A stretch of DNA of 64,000 nt from Halolactibacillus miurensis (lineage in GTDB: Bacteria; Bacillota; Bacilli; Bacillales; Amphibacillaceae), in NCBI RefSeq assembly GCF_900116255.1, contig NZ_FPAI01000016.1, positions 1 through 64,000 of the forward strand. Reading direction: 5' to 3'. The notes beneath the pieces were generated by a model, which saw nothing but the letters and a program-made list of their open reading frames with translations, was not told the origin of the DNA and made no database searches. Position 1 is the first letter of the stretch. Each line of letters starts with the position of its first letter. Below are positions 55,361 through 63,353 of this stretch, one piece after another. The position numbers and the translations under genes are program-made.

Positions 55361-55450
55361 GCTCTAAATGATAAAGCTTTAAATGGATGAAGGTCAACAA
55401 ATGACGATCCCATGAGAAAAAGTGAATGTAAAAGCTCGAAGGTAAAATTC

Positions 55451-55493
55451 ATTGTCAAAATTTGTTGACAATTTCCGAGTTTCACTATAGTAT
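55451..55493 (+). promoter_or_regulatory. tcyP promoter with palindromic operator
   Basis: TTGACA (55465-55470), 17 bases, TAGTAT (55488-55493). The -35 is the right arm of a perfect inverted repeat ATTGTCAA-N6-TTGACAAT (55451-55472), so a dimeric repressor would block the promoter. It does not look like the CymR motif I know. Confidence 0.65.
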
Positions 55494-55719
55494 AAATTTT
55501 GTATTTAAATTTGACTAAATTGGTCGGATTAATATGTCGAGCAGAGGAGGCAGTTATTGTTTCAAGTAAATAAGTCTCAAGGCTGAAATGATTTTAAATG
55601 GATATTGGCAGACGTATTTTTAAAAGGGAGTAACAATCCATAGACATCAGACGCATGCTCGACAGGATATCGGTTCTTTTAGTTACATTGATACAAAATA
55701 CTTATTTGGAGGTATGAAT
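55494..55719 (+). promoter_or_regulatory. long structured leader of tcyP
   Basis: The 225-base leader contains TGTCGAGCA (55535-55543) and TGCTCGACA (55656-55664), a perfect 9-bp pairing that closes a 112-base loop. I find neither T-box (AGGGTGGNACCGCG) nor S-box signature. No terminator is evident before the ribosome site, so control of translation is more likely than attenuation. Function not known. Confidence 0.45.
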
Positions 55720-57105
55720 ATGAACACACTGTATACATTACTTATTTTATCTGTCGCTGTTGCCATCATTTTCGGTCTTTATGTTATGCAGAAAAAACAC
55801 ATGAGCTTTACGAAGAGAGTTCTTACCGCATTGGTAGCTGGAATACTTTTTGGTAGTGTACTTCAGCTGCTCCTTGGTTCTGAATCAGAATTAATCGCGT
55901 CGTCCAATACGTGGATCAGCATCATTGGTTCTGGTTATGTCAGACTTCTTAATATGATTGTCATCCCACTTGTATTTGTCGCGATTTCCACCTCTATTGT
56001 TAATCAGGATGCCAATTCGTTGAGAAAGAGCGCTCTTTCCATCATTATCGTCCTGATGTTTACTACAGCTATTTCAGCTGGTCTAGGTGCAGGTATTTCT
56101 ACCATCTTCGGACTTGATTCCAGTGAAATTCTGGCTGGTGAGGCTGAAGCCGCCCGAGGTCAAGCTCTGGAAGATACCTTAAATGATTTCCAAACAAAAC
56201 CTATCCCTGAACAGATCACAGAAATCATTCCTCGTAATGTGTTTTATGCGATGAGTGGTCAAGGTTCTTCTGCCACACTGTCTGTTGTATTTTTTGCCGC
56301 TTTTTTAGGTATTGCGACAATAGGGCTTAGACGCAAGAAACCTGATAGCGCTGAAGCCTTCACCAAATTTCTGAACATGCTTCATGATGTCGTTATGCGA
56401 ATGGTTACATTAGTGCTAAGATTCACACCGTATGGTGTATTTGCCCTACTGTCCAGGTTTGTCTCTACTTCAAATTTATCGGAAATTTCAAGACTGTTTG
56501 AATTTGTTGCAGCATCCTATCTTGCCATTATTATCATGTTTATCATCCATCTCATCATCCTTGTTGTTTACAAATTAAACCCAGTAAAATATCTGAAGAA
56601 AGCAAGTGTCCCACTTTCTTTCGCCTTCTCATCAAGATCAAGTGCTGGTACATTACCACTGAACGTTGAAACTCAGATAGAAAAACTCGGTGTGTCAAAT
56701 GGTGTTGCCAATCTGTCAGCTTCCCTTGGTACGAGCATCGGTCAGAACGGCTGTGCAGGGATTTATCCAGGTATGCTCGCAGTAATGATTGCGGTTGGTA
56801 CAGGTGTTCCTATGGATGCCTCCTTCTTCATTAAACTCATTATCATTACAGCCATCAGTTCCTTTGGTATTGCGGGTGTTGGTGGAGGTGCGACATTCGC
56901 AGCACTTACGGTTTTATCCTCCATGGGATTGCCTGTAGGATTAGTTGGACTTCTTATTGCCATAGAGCCACTGATCGATATGGCGAGAACAGCACTGAAT
57001 GTATCTGGTTCCATGATAGCAGGTCTTGTAACCGCAAGAAGGCTCGGAGAAATAGATATGGCGATCTACAACAAAGAATTCAAAGAAATAGAAGAAACCG
57101 TATAA
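55720..57105 (+). CDS. tcyP: L-cystine/dicarboxylate:cation symporter family transporter, TcyP-like
   Basis: A 461-residue DAACS-family symporter with about eight helices and re-entrant loops. The substrate hairpin SSRSSAGTLPLNVETQ and the late motif IEPLIDMARTALNVSGSM are typical of the cystine branch (TcyP, 463 residues in B. subtilis). It would import L-cystine with sodium or protons. The start is the second ATG (55720) because TTTGGAGGT touches the first. Codon use differs from neighbours (many CTT/CTG, CAG, TCC), so the gene may be acquired. It has its own operator, leader and terminator. Confidence 0.88.
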   Translation: MNTLYTLLILSVAVAIIFGLYVMQKKHMSFTKRVLTALVAGILFGSVLQLLLGSESELIASSNTWISIIGSGYVRLLNMIVIPLVFVAISTSIVNQDANSLRKSALSIIIVLMFTTAISAGLGAGISTIFGLDSSEILAGEAEAARGQALEDTLNDFQTKPIPEQITEIIPRNVFYAMSGQGSSATLSVVFFAAFLGIATIGLRRKKPDSAEAFTKFLNMLHDVVMRMVTLVLRFTPYGVFALLSRFVSTSNLSEISRLFEFVAASYLAIIIMFIIHLIILVVYKLNPVKYLKKASVPLSFAFSSRSSAGTLPLNVETQIEKLGVSNGVANLSASLGTSIGQNGCAGIYPGMLAVMIAVGTGVPMDASFFIKLIIITAISSFGIAGVGGGATFAALTVLSSMGLPVGLVGLLIAIEPLIDMARTALNVSGSMIAGLVTARRLGEIDMAIYNKEFKEIEETV

Positions 57106-57115
57106 ATAATGATTC

Positions 57116-57149
57116 TCCTCATTCATTAATAATGGATGAGGATTTTTTT
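57116..57149 (+). terminator. terminator of tcyP
   Basis: TCCTCAT(TCATT) pairs with (AATGG)ATGAGGA, followed by TTTTTTT. Such terminators are the usual targets of group IIC introns, a relic of which follows at once. Confidence 0.9.
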
Positions 57150-57150
57150 C

Positions 57151-57360
57151 GGGTAAGCCTGGCTTGAGTAGTAACTTGGTGGTGAAAGGCAACGGTAGAC
57201 TTAGTAATAAGGACTGTATGCGTTTCTTCCGTGAGGAAGAATCTGAAGGAAACAGCAGCTAATTGCTTATGCTGAGGAACAGAAACGTCAGACGAAAGCT
57301 TAGGTGGAATGGATAAACTGTCATGACATGACTCATATGAAAAAGTTTATCCAAGTGGGG
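57151..57360 (+). mobile_element. group IIC intron relic (domain I-III fragment)
   Basis: The segment contains stretches that I recognise from the Oceanobacillus iheyensis group IIC intron RNA: GAATCTGAAGGAAAC near 57239-57253, GCTGAGGAACAGAAACG near 57271-57287 and AGCTTAGGTGGAATGGAT near 57297-57314. It starts directly after the tcyP terminator, the classical target site. The 5' end (GTGYG) and the reverse-transcriptase gene are missing, so it cannot splice or move. The downstream limit is uncertain; the remaining 250 bases to the next gene show nothing else. Confidence 0.65.
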
Positions 57361-57611
57361 ACTTAAGCGTTTAAATCTTCGATTTAGTGAGTCTACTCAT
57401 GTCGTCTGGTTCATTCGTTGTTTGTTGATTTCATAGCTGGGCTTGGCCAGCGTTTAGCTATTTGTCTATTGCGTTAGTTATTTAGTATACGCTAGCATGG
57501 TGGTGTTACTTAAGTTATTAACTATAAAATAACTTTATTTAACTAATGAACATAGTGTATAATGTAAGCGTAAGGCATGATTAACTATGAATAGAGGAAG
57601 GTTGTTAGGAA

Positions 57612-58232
57612 ATGAAAAAGGAACGGATGATTTTTATTGGTGATAGTATTACGGAGTGGGGTAAGGCGGATGACACGTTAGAGATTGGTGATAACTACGT
57701 CCGCATGATTCGTGACCACTATGCGACGTGTGAAGGACACTTACCTGAGATAATTAATAAAGGTATTGGCGGGAACCGCATCACGGACTTAAAAGAACGC
57801 TGGGAGGAAGATGTTATTCGTTTAAATCCTGATGTGTTATCGATCTCGATTGGGATTAATGACGTGTGGCGTCAGTTAGATTGTCCTAATATGGAACAAG
57901 TAACTCCTGAAATATTTGAAGCGTTATACCATGAACTGATTAAAGACACACAGGCAAAAACAAAAGCAAAGATTATTCTCATGGAACCGACCGTGATTGA
58001 AGAAAATCGTCACTCAAAAGGAAATACCCTACTGAAACCGTATGTCGAGATTGTCCAACGGATGAGTGAGACGTATCAGTTACCCCTTGTTAAAACACAT
58101 GAAGCGTTCTTAAACTATATTGATCAGTCACTTGACTTACCGTTAACAATTGATGGTGTGCATACGACATCTACAGGTGATACATTGATGGCAAAAACAT
58201 GGATTAAAGCGATCTTAAAAGATAAGCAGTAA
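57612..58232 (+). CDS. SGNH/GDSL-type hydrolase
   Basis: A 206-residue cytosolic esterase of the SGNH fold. All four blocks are visible: Ser in FIGDSITEWG, Gly in INKGIGGNRITDL, Asn in SIGINDVWRQL, and Asp/His in IDGVHTTSTGD. Related enzymes deacetylate sugars (rhamnogalacturonan or xylan acetylesterases); the substrate here is open. No signal peptide is present. It is a single-gene transcript. Confidence 0.88.
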   Translation: MKKERMIFIGDSITEWGKADDTLEIGDNYVRMIRDHYATCEGHLPEIINKGIGGNRITDLKERWEEDVIRLNPDVLSISIGINDVWRQLDCPNMEQVTPEIFEALYHELIKDTQAKTKAKIILMEPTVIEENRHSKGNTLLKPYVEIVQRMSETYQLPLVKTHEAFLNYIDQSLDLPLTIDGVHTTSTGDTLMAKTWIKAILKDKQ

Positions 58233-58265
58233 GATTTAGATGAAAATAGACAAGTAAATATCGAA

Positions 58266-58310
58266 GACAAGAAGCTGTCACGAATTGTTGTGACAGCTTC
58301 TTGTCCATTT
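58266..58310 (+). terminator. terminator of the SGNH hydrolase gene
   Basis: GACAAGAAGCTGTCAC pairs perfectly with GTGACAGCTTCTTGTC, followed by CATTTTAT. Confidence 0.85.
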
Positions 58311-58423
58311 TATATTCATTCATATCCCGAGTGTCGGGTATAAGTATAACTTTCGGTGTTGCTTTCTTTTCTAGCATGGTTGATATCTTTTGTTTTATCT
58401 TTTTCTAGTAAGTATAAACACGG

Positions 58424-58570
58424 TTACCGTTTTCTTCCGGTAATCATATTGTAGATAAAGACGATTAATGCGACAACAAGTAAGATATGAACAAGTCCAC
58501 CTGCCACGTCAAGCACAAACCCAACAAGCCAAATAAGTAGTAAAATACCAATAATAGTCCATAACATCAT
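58424..58570 (-). CDS. lmo0937-family small membrane protein
   Basis: A 48-residue protein (MMLWTIIGILLLIWLVGFVL..., ending MITGRKR) with two hydrophobic segments around DVAGG. It matches the lmo0937/DUF5670 family of small stress-related membrane proteins in length and in the end motif YN-ITGR. AGAGGTGAG precedes tandem ATGs. A sigma-B-like promoter lies upstream. The family function is unknown. Confidence 0.85.
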   Translation of the reverse strand: MMLWTIIGILLLIWLVGFVLDVAGGLVHILLVVALIVFIYNMITGRKR

Positions 58571-58622
58571 TTCTCACCTCTCTTTTATATCGTGTATTGT
58601 TGTTTTAGACTGATACTTTAAC

Positions 58623-58647
58623 TTACCCGTCTAAAAAGGAAATAAAC
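58623..58647 (-). promoter_or_regulatory. sigma-B-type promoter of the lmo0937-family gene
   Basis: On the minus strand GTTTAT (58647-58642), 13 bases, GGGTAA (58628-58623). This fits the general-stress consensus GTTTAA-N13-15-GGGTAT with one change in each box. Confidence 0.65.
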
Positions 58648-58828
58648 AATATTTCCAACAAATAGGAAAAAAGAATTAGGGGTTGCGGTCTGTTGAAAAC
58701 GGTGCTATAATACAAGTTATCACTTTAGCTAACGCAGTATTTCGTTTTTAAAAACGAAGTGTTGCGTTTTATTTATGCCTTTTTTCGATTAGTTCAATAG
58801 TAATATGAAAGAATGTGTGGGATGTAAA

Positions 58829-59998
58829 ATGGCTTATAACACGTTAAAACAAGACATTATAGATTATGCTGAAAAGATTGGGATTGATAAGATTGGTTTT
58901 GGCTCTGTTGATCCGTTCACTCAGATGAAAGCGCGATTAAAAGCCCAACAAGAAAAAAACTATCAGTCAGGGTTTGAAAAAGGAACGATTGAAGAAAGAA
59001 CGGAACCGGCGATGCATTTAACTGGAGCCGAATCGATTATATCGATTGCGTTAGCTTATCCGTCTAGATTGACAGACCGACCAGCAAATAAACGCGGGGC
59101 AAGACGCGGGAATGTCTGCCGGGCCAGTTGGGGCGTGGATTATCATGTCGTATTAAATGAGAAGTTAAACAGGCTTCATGCTTTTTTAGAAAACCGTGTC
59201 CCGGGGTTTCGGTCAAAAATTATGGTCGATACCGGGGAATTACCCGACCGTGCGGTCGCAGAACGTGCCGGCATTGGTTTTAGTGGTAAGAACTGTTCGA
59301 TCATTACTCCTGAGTTTGGTTCTTATGTTTATTTAGGTGAAATGATTACCAATATTCCTTTAGAACCGGATGAGATGTTAGAAGACGGTTGTGGGGATTG
59401 TACGAAATGTATCGACGCTTGTCCAACCGGGGCACTCGTTGGTCCAGGTCAGTTAAATACAACTAACTGTATTGCTTTTCTAACGCAGACAAAAGATTAT
59501 TTACCTGATGAATTTCGCTCGGTCCTTGGTAATCAACTGTATGGCTTTGATACGTGTCAGCTTGTCTGTCCGTATAATAAGGGCGTGGACTTTCATCTTC
59601 ACGAGGCGTTTGAACCAAAACCAGACCTTGCCAAACCAGAACTGTTGCCACTTCTCACGATCTCTAACCGAGAATTTAAAGAGACGTTTGGTGAAATGGC
59701 CGGTTCATGGCGTGGGAAAAAACCACTTCAACGGAATGCTATTTTAGCACTTGGTCATTACCGAGAAGTCTCAAGCATCGAGACGTTAGCGACATTGATG
59801 CGAAAAGATCCGCGTCCTGTCATTAGAGGAACCGCGGCCTTTGCGATTGGTAAGATTGGCCGGGAAGATAGTTATGAGCTTATTCGTGAGGCGATGATAA
59901 AAGAAGAGGATGCGACGGTAATGAAAGAGATGGAAAAAGGTCTGGAATTTGAAGCGATTTACGCAGATAATGGTAAACTAAAAGCACGGACAGAATAA
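58829..59998 (+). CDS. queG: epoxyqueuosine reductase QueG
   Basis: A 389-residue cobalamin- and iron-sulfur-dependent enzyme that reduces epoxyqueuosine to queuosine in tRNA. It has the two 4Fe-4S clusters: CGDCTKCIDACPTGAL and CQLVCPYNKG. A HEAT-like C-terminus follows (RGTAAFAIGKIG). The start is taken as the ATG of MAYNTLKQD; an ATG eight codons upstream lacks a ribosome site. A 70-base gap leads to the other tRNA-modification gene, trmL. Confidence 0.94.
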   Translation: MAYNTLKQDIIDYAEKIGIDKIGFGSVDPFTQMKARLKAQQEKNYQSGFEKGTIEERTEPAMHLTGAESIISIALAYPSRLTDRPANKRGARRGNVCRASWGVDYHVVLNEKLNRLHAFLENRVPGFRSKIMVDTGELPDRAVAERAGIGFSGKNCSIITPEFGSYVYLGEMITNIPLEPDEMLEDGCGDCTKCIDACPTGALVGPGQLNTTNCIAFLTQTKDYLPDEFRSVLGNQLYGFDTCQLVCPYNKGVDFHLHEAFEPKPDLAKPELLPLLTISNREFKETFGEMAGSWRGKKPLQRNAILALGHYREVSSIETLATLMRKDPRPVIRGTAAFAIGKIGREDSYELIREAMIKEEDATVMKEMEKGLEFEAIYADNGKLKARTE

Positions 59999-60069
59999 AG
60001 TCAGTTTGTGTCTGAGATAATGAAAAGATTAGAAATAAATCGTTTAGTAAGATGAAGAGGTGAAGAAAG

Positions 60070-60549
60070 ATGGGACTCCATATTGTTTTGTTTGAACCTG
60101 AAATACCCGCAAATACGGGTAACATTGCCCGGACGTGTCTGGCATGTAATGCGACACTCCATTTGATCCATCCGTTAGGGTTTTCAACTGATGATAAAAT
60201 GTTGAAACGCTCAGGGCTTGATTATTGGTATGACGTGAACGTTCAGTATCATGATTCGATTTTTGACTTATATGATAAGCACCCAGACGGGGACTATTAT
60301 TATATTGAGAACTTTGGCACAAAGTATTATACCGATGTTGATTTTAGTGATGCATCAAAAGAATGGTTCTTAGTATTTGGTAAAGAAACAACTGGCATAC
60401 CAAAGGATTTACTTGTCGGTAAAGAAGACAAGTGCTTGCGGATTCATATGGCCAAAAATGACCGGGTCCGTTCGCTTAACTTATCGAATACCGCCGCTAT
60501 TATCGCTTATGACGTGTTGCGTCAACAACAGTTTCCTGGCATGCATTAA
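60070..60549 (+). CDS. trmL: tRNA (cytidine/uridine-34 2'-O)-methyltransferase TrmL
   Basis: A 159-residue SPOUT methyltransferase with a C-terminal trefoil knot. EPEIPANTGNIARTC, FGKETTGIP and RVRSLNLSNTAAIIAYDVLRQ are the three conserved motifs for S-adenosylmethionine and tRNA binding. It methylates the wobble base of leucine tRNAs. GAGGTGAAG precedes the ATG. It lies in series with queG, another wobble-position enzyme. Confidence 0.95.
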   Translation: MGLHIVLFEPEIPANTGNIARTCLACNATLHLIHPLGFSTDDKMLKRSGLDYWYDVNVQYHDSIFDLYDKHPDGDYYYIENFGTKYYTDVDFSDASKEWFLVFGKETTGIPKDLLVGKEDKCLRIHMAKNDRVRSLNLSNTAAIIAYDVLRQQQFPGMH

Positions 60550-60666
60550 ATCAGCAGGCAAGTTAAGAGAAAAGGTCATATTAAATCAGGATGACGATCA
60601 TAAGTCATACGGAAGATAATAAAAGAGGTTACTTATTTCGTCCTATGTCTAAGGGTGATCAAAAGA

Positions 60667-60708
60667 AAAAGGCTTACCGTTTTAGTTCTTAAAACGGTAA
60701 GCCTTTTT
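60667..60708. terminator. bidirectional terminator between trmL and the GbsR-type regulator
   Basis: AAAAGGCTTACCGTTTT pairs with AAAACGGTAAGCCTTTTT. It overlaps the end of the regulator gene. Confidence 0.9.
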
Positions 60709-61263
60709 ATCTTCATCTAGCGGGTCTTTCGGGACATACTTAAAGATGTCTTGTGAGTCAAACAACTCAACGATGCGTTCAATCCATTCAAAGTAACGGA
60801 TCGATGCTTTTGAGTCTTCCATTAAGTTCTCTGCTTCAGCTTTAATTTCCGGTGTGGCTTCTTCGTCTTCGTAAATCTCCATCAGTTCTTCCATAATCTT
60901 TTGTTCAATCTTTTTATTGCGAATCGTCACCTCACGCCAGTTAGCCGTAAATAAGGTAATGAACGTTTGGTAATAATCTTCTTCGACAGTGTAGTGGTCT
61001 TTACGCGACCCCTTCACAAACTCTTTTTCAGCAATATTGTAACTCGTCATTTCTCTCAGTACTTGGCTCATGCGGGTTTTACTCATGCCGGTATGTTCGG
61101 CAAGTTCATCAAGGTCGAGCGCGCGCCCGGCATAATAGATGGCCGCAATGACCCGACCAATGGTCGCAGGATAACCGTAAGACTTCATATTTTCAGCAAT
61201 TTGTTCACTGACGCGATGCTTCACGTGTTCTAACTGATCGTCTAAGCTCATTTTTTTATTCAT
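60682..61263 (-). CDS. opcR: GbsR/OpcR-type regulator of osmoprotectant uptake
   Basis: A 193-residue MarR-like repressor of the GbsR family. The winged helix contains YPATIGRVIAAIYYAGRALD and LAEHTGMSKTRMSQVLREM; the C-terminus (ASIRYFEWIERIVELFDSQDI) is the effector-binding helical part. In B. subtilis GbsR and OpcR sit beside and repress choline and glycine betaine uptake genes. Here it is divergent from opuC, with a long palindrome between them. AAAGAGTG precedes the ATG. Whether it senses choline or betaine cannot be told. Confidence 0.88.
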   Translation of the reverse strand: MNKKMSLDDQLEHVKHRVSEQIAENMKSYGYPATIGRVIAAIYYAGRALDLDELAEHTGMSKTRMSQVLREMTSYNIAEKEFVKGSRKDHYTVEEDYYQTFITLFTANWREVTIRNKKIEQKIMEELMEIYEDEEATPEIKAEAENLMEDSKASIRYFEWIERIVELFDSQDIFKYVPKDPLDEDKKAYRFKN

Positions 61264-61395
61264 TTTATCACTCTTTTTGTCAAATATTTGTTTGACTTTA
61301 ACATTATCATAGTCAGATGTGAATGAAAAGAGCGAACTTTGGTAGGATTATAGAGGAATCCGGCGGAATTTTAAGATAGAACAGTTTATACAATC

Positions 61396-61440
61396 TATAC
61401 ACTTTAAATTGTATAAAGTTTGTACAATTTAAAGTGTATA
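61396..61440. promoter_or_regulatory. palindromic operator between opcR and opuCA
   Basis: TATACACTTTAAATTGTA (61396-61413) and TACAATTTAAAGTGTATA (61423-61440) are perfect 18-base inverted repeats with a 9-base spacer. It lies 13 bases upstream of the opuC -35 element. It is the natural binding site for the divergent GbsR-type regulator. Confidence 0.75.
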
Positions 61441-61453
61441 TCGGATTTTGCAT

Positions 61454-61481
61454 TTGTCTTGCTCTTCTGTAAACTTATGAT
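61454..61481 (+). promoter_or_regulatory. sigma-A promoter of the opuC operon
   Basis: TTGTCT (61454-61459), 16 bases, TATGAT (61476-61481), about 35 bases before opuCA. Confidence 0.6.
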
Positions 61482-61517
61482 AGTAATCAAAACGAACGAC
61501 GAAAGAAGGGAATGCTC

Positions 61518-62633
61518 TTGATTCAATTAAAAAACGTAAACAAGGTCTATGAGGATGGCTTCCATGCCTTAAAGAATATTAACCTCACATTTGAAGAAGG
61601 CAAACTTAATGTCTTAATTGGACCAAGTGGTTGTGGTAAAACAACAACAATGAAATTACTCAATCGCTTAATTGACTATACCGATGGCGAATTAACGATT
61701 GATGGTAAGTTAATATCAGACATTAATCCCATTGAGCTGAGACGTCAAATGGGTTATGTCATTCAAAGTATTGGTTTATTTCCACATATGACGATTTATG
61801 ATAACGTCGCAACCGTCCCGAAATTATTAAAATGGGATAAACAAAAGATTAGCCAAAAAGTAGAGGAACTATTAAAGATGGTTGATTTAGACCCAGATAC
61901 TTATCGTGAGCGCTACCCACATGAGTTGAGTGGGGGACAACAACAACGGATCGGTGTGATTCGTGCCCTTGCGGCGGAACCGAAAATTATTTTGATGGAT
62001 GAGCCATTTAGTGCGCTTGACCCGATTAGCCGGGAACAACTTCAAGATGAACTTGTTCGCTTGCAGAAGGAAATCAATAAAACAATCATCTTCGTGACAC
62101 ATGATATGGATGAAGCGATTAAGATTGCGGATCAAATCATTTTAATGCGTGATGGGGAAGTTGTTCAAAAAGGCTCACCTCATGAATTATTGACCAATCC
62201 TATTAATCAATTTGTGGAAGACTTTATTGGAGAAGACCGCTTAAGACAAGCGCGTGGTCTACCACCGATGACAGCCTTTGTCGATGAAGATTATCCGAGT
62301 GTCAAAGTGACTGAGTCACTAGACGCGGCGATTAATGTCATGGTAGAAAAGAAAAAAGATCAAATGCCGATTGTCGATGCAGATGATAAATATTTAGGTA
62401 TTCTCTCGCTATATGATGCGGTGAAAAATCGCGACAGTGAGATTAAAAATCTTGTCGATGAAACAGTCATTGCTTACCGTGAATCGGCGGAAGTTGAAAA
62501 GTTTGTCGCAAGTAAAGAAACCATCGCACCGATTGTTCGCGAAGATATGAGCTTTATCGGGGTGTTAGATCAAGATCAACTATTAGAAGTGCTTCATGAA
62601 CAAGTGGATCAAAAAAGTGGTGTCATGTCATGA
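61518..62633 (+). CDS. opuCA: osmoprotectant ABC transporter ATPase OpuCA
   Basis: A 371-residue ATPase. Walker A GPSGCGKTT lies near residue 34, the signature LSGGQQQRIG near 136 and Walker B IILMDEPFSALD follows. A pair of CBS domains occupies the C-terminus (about 250-365), which in this family senses ionic strength or c-di-AMP. The start is TTG at 61518, eight bases after AAGAAGGG; an ATG two codons upstream would be too close to that site. It overlaps opuCB by four bases. Confidence 0.93.
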   Translation: MIQLKNVNKVYEDGFHALKNINLTFEEGKLNVLIGPSGCGKTTTMKLLNRLIDYTDGELTIDGKLISDINPIELRRQMGYVIQSIGLFPHMTIYDNVATVPKLLKWDKQKISQKVEELLKMVDLDPDTYRERYPHELSGGQQQRIGVIRALAAEPKIILMDEPFSALDPISREQLQDELVRLQKEINKTIIFVTHDMDEAIKIADQIILMRDGEVVQKGSPHELLTNPINQFVEDFIGEDRLRQARGLPPMTAFVDEDYPSVKVTESLDAAINVMVEKKKDQMPIVDADDKYLGILSLYDAVKNRDSEIKNLVDETVIAYRESAEVEKFVASKETIAPIVREDMSFIGVLDQDQLLEVLHEQVDQKSGVMS

Positions 62634-63277
62634 ACTTAATTCAAGAGTATATTGAGTTTTGGGAAATTCGTTACGAGAATATTTTCGAGTATTTACTTGA
62701 ACATTTATCCATCGCCTTTGTCTCCATTATCTTTGCGATTGTTTTGACCGTTCCACTGGCCATTGGGATGACAAAGATGAAAAATGAACGACTGAAGCAG
62801 GCGATCTTTAATGTTGCGAACTTCTTCCAAACGATTCCAACGATTGCCTTATTCGCCTTACTTATTCCGATTTTCGGGATTGGTTTTACACCCGCAGTCG
62901 TGGCTTTATTCTTATATGCGCTACTTCCGCTCTTACGTAACACGTATGCCGGGGTGGAGTCGATTGATCAAGGTATTGTCGAAGCTGCTAAAGGGATGGG
63001 CTATTCAACGGTTCAACGCTTGGCGAAAGTGGAGTTACCGATTGCGGTGCCTTATATTATGTCAGGGATTCGGATTACAACCGTCTATATTATTAGTTGG
63101 ACGACACTGGCAACCGTTATTGGTGCGGGTGGATTAGGTGACTTGGTCATGGCTGGTATTGGTTCAAATAATACGTACATGATTTTTACTGGCACAGCAC
63201 TGGCAATTATTTTAGCGTTAACGGTTGATTTGATTTTTGGTTTGATTGAAAAACGTTTATCTGTTTCACGTGGTTAA
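62630..63277 (+). CDS. opuCB: osmoprotectant ABC transporter permease OpuCB
   Basis: A 215-residue membrane permease with about five helices. The EAA-type loop EAAKGMGYSTVQRLAKVELP contacts OpuCA. The late segment TLATVIGAGGLGDLV is typical of the OpuC/ProW branch. ATGA overlap with opuCA shows coupling. It is one of two permeases expected; the second (opuCD) should lie beyond the window. Confidence 0.94.
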   Translation: MNLIQEYIEFWEIRYENIFEYLLEHLSIAFVSIIFAIVLTVPLAIGMTKMKNERLKQAIFNVANFFQTIPTIALFALLIPIFGIGFTPAVVALFLYALLPLLRNTYAGVESIDQGIVEAAKGMGYSTVQRLAKVELPIAVPYIMSGIRITTVYIISWTTLATVIGAGGLGDLVMAGIGSNNTYMIFTGTALAIILALTVDLIFGLIEKRLSVSRG

Positions 63278-63353
63278 GTGAGCGTGAACGTAAAAATAAG
63301 GATAGCCTTCATCGATTATGATGAAGAAATATAATATAAAGGGGTAAATACTT

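Noticed and set aside
55029-55367. Frame of 112 codons on the plus strand
   Set aside because: No ribosome site, no recognisable domain, basic and cysteine-scattered composition, and it covers the structured GC-rich block and its terminator. An RNA fits better.
55494-55719. T-box or S-box riboswitch before tcyP
   Set aside because: Neither the T-box antiterminator sequence nor the SAM core can be found; kept only as an unassigned leader.
58322-58341. TATCCCGA/TCGGGTATA hairpin as terminator of the small membrane protein gene
   Set aside because: Right position, but no U-run follows on the minus strand.
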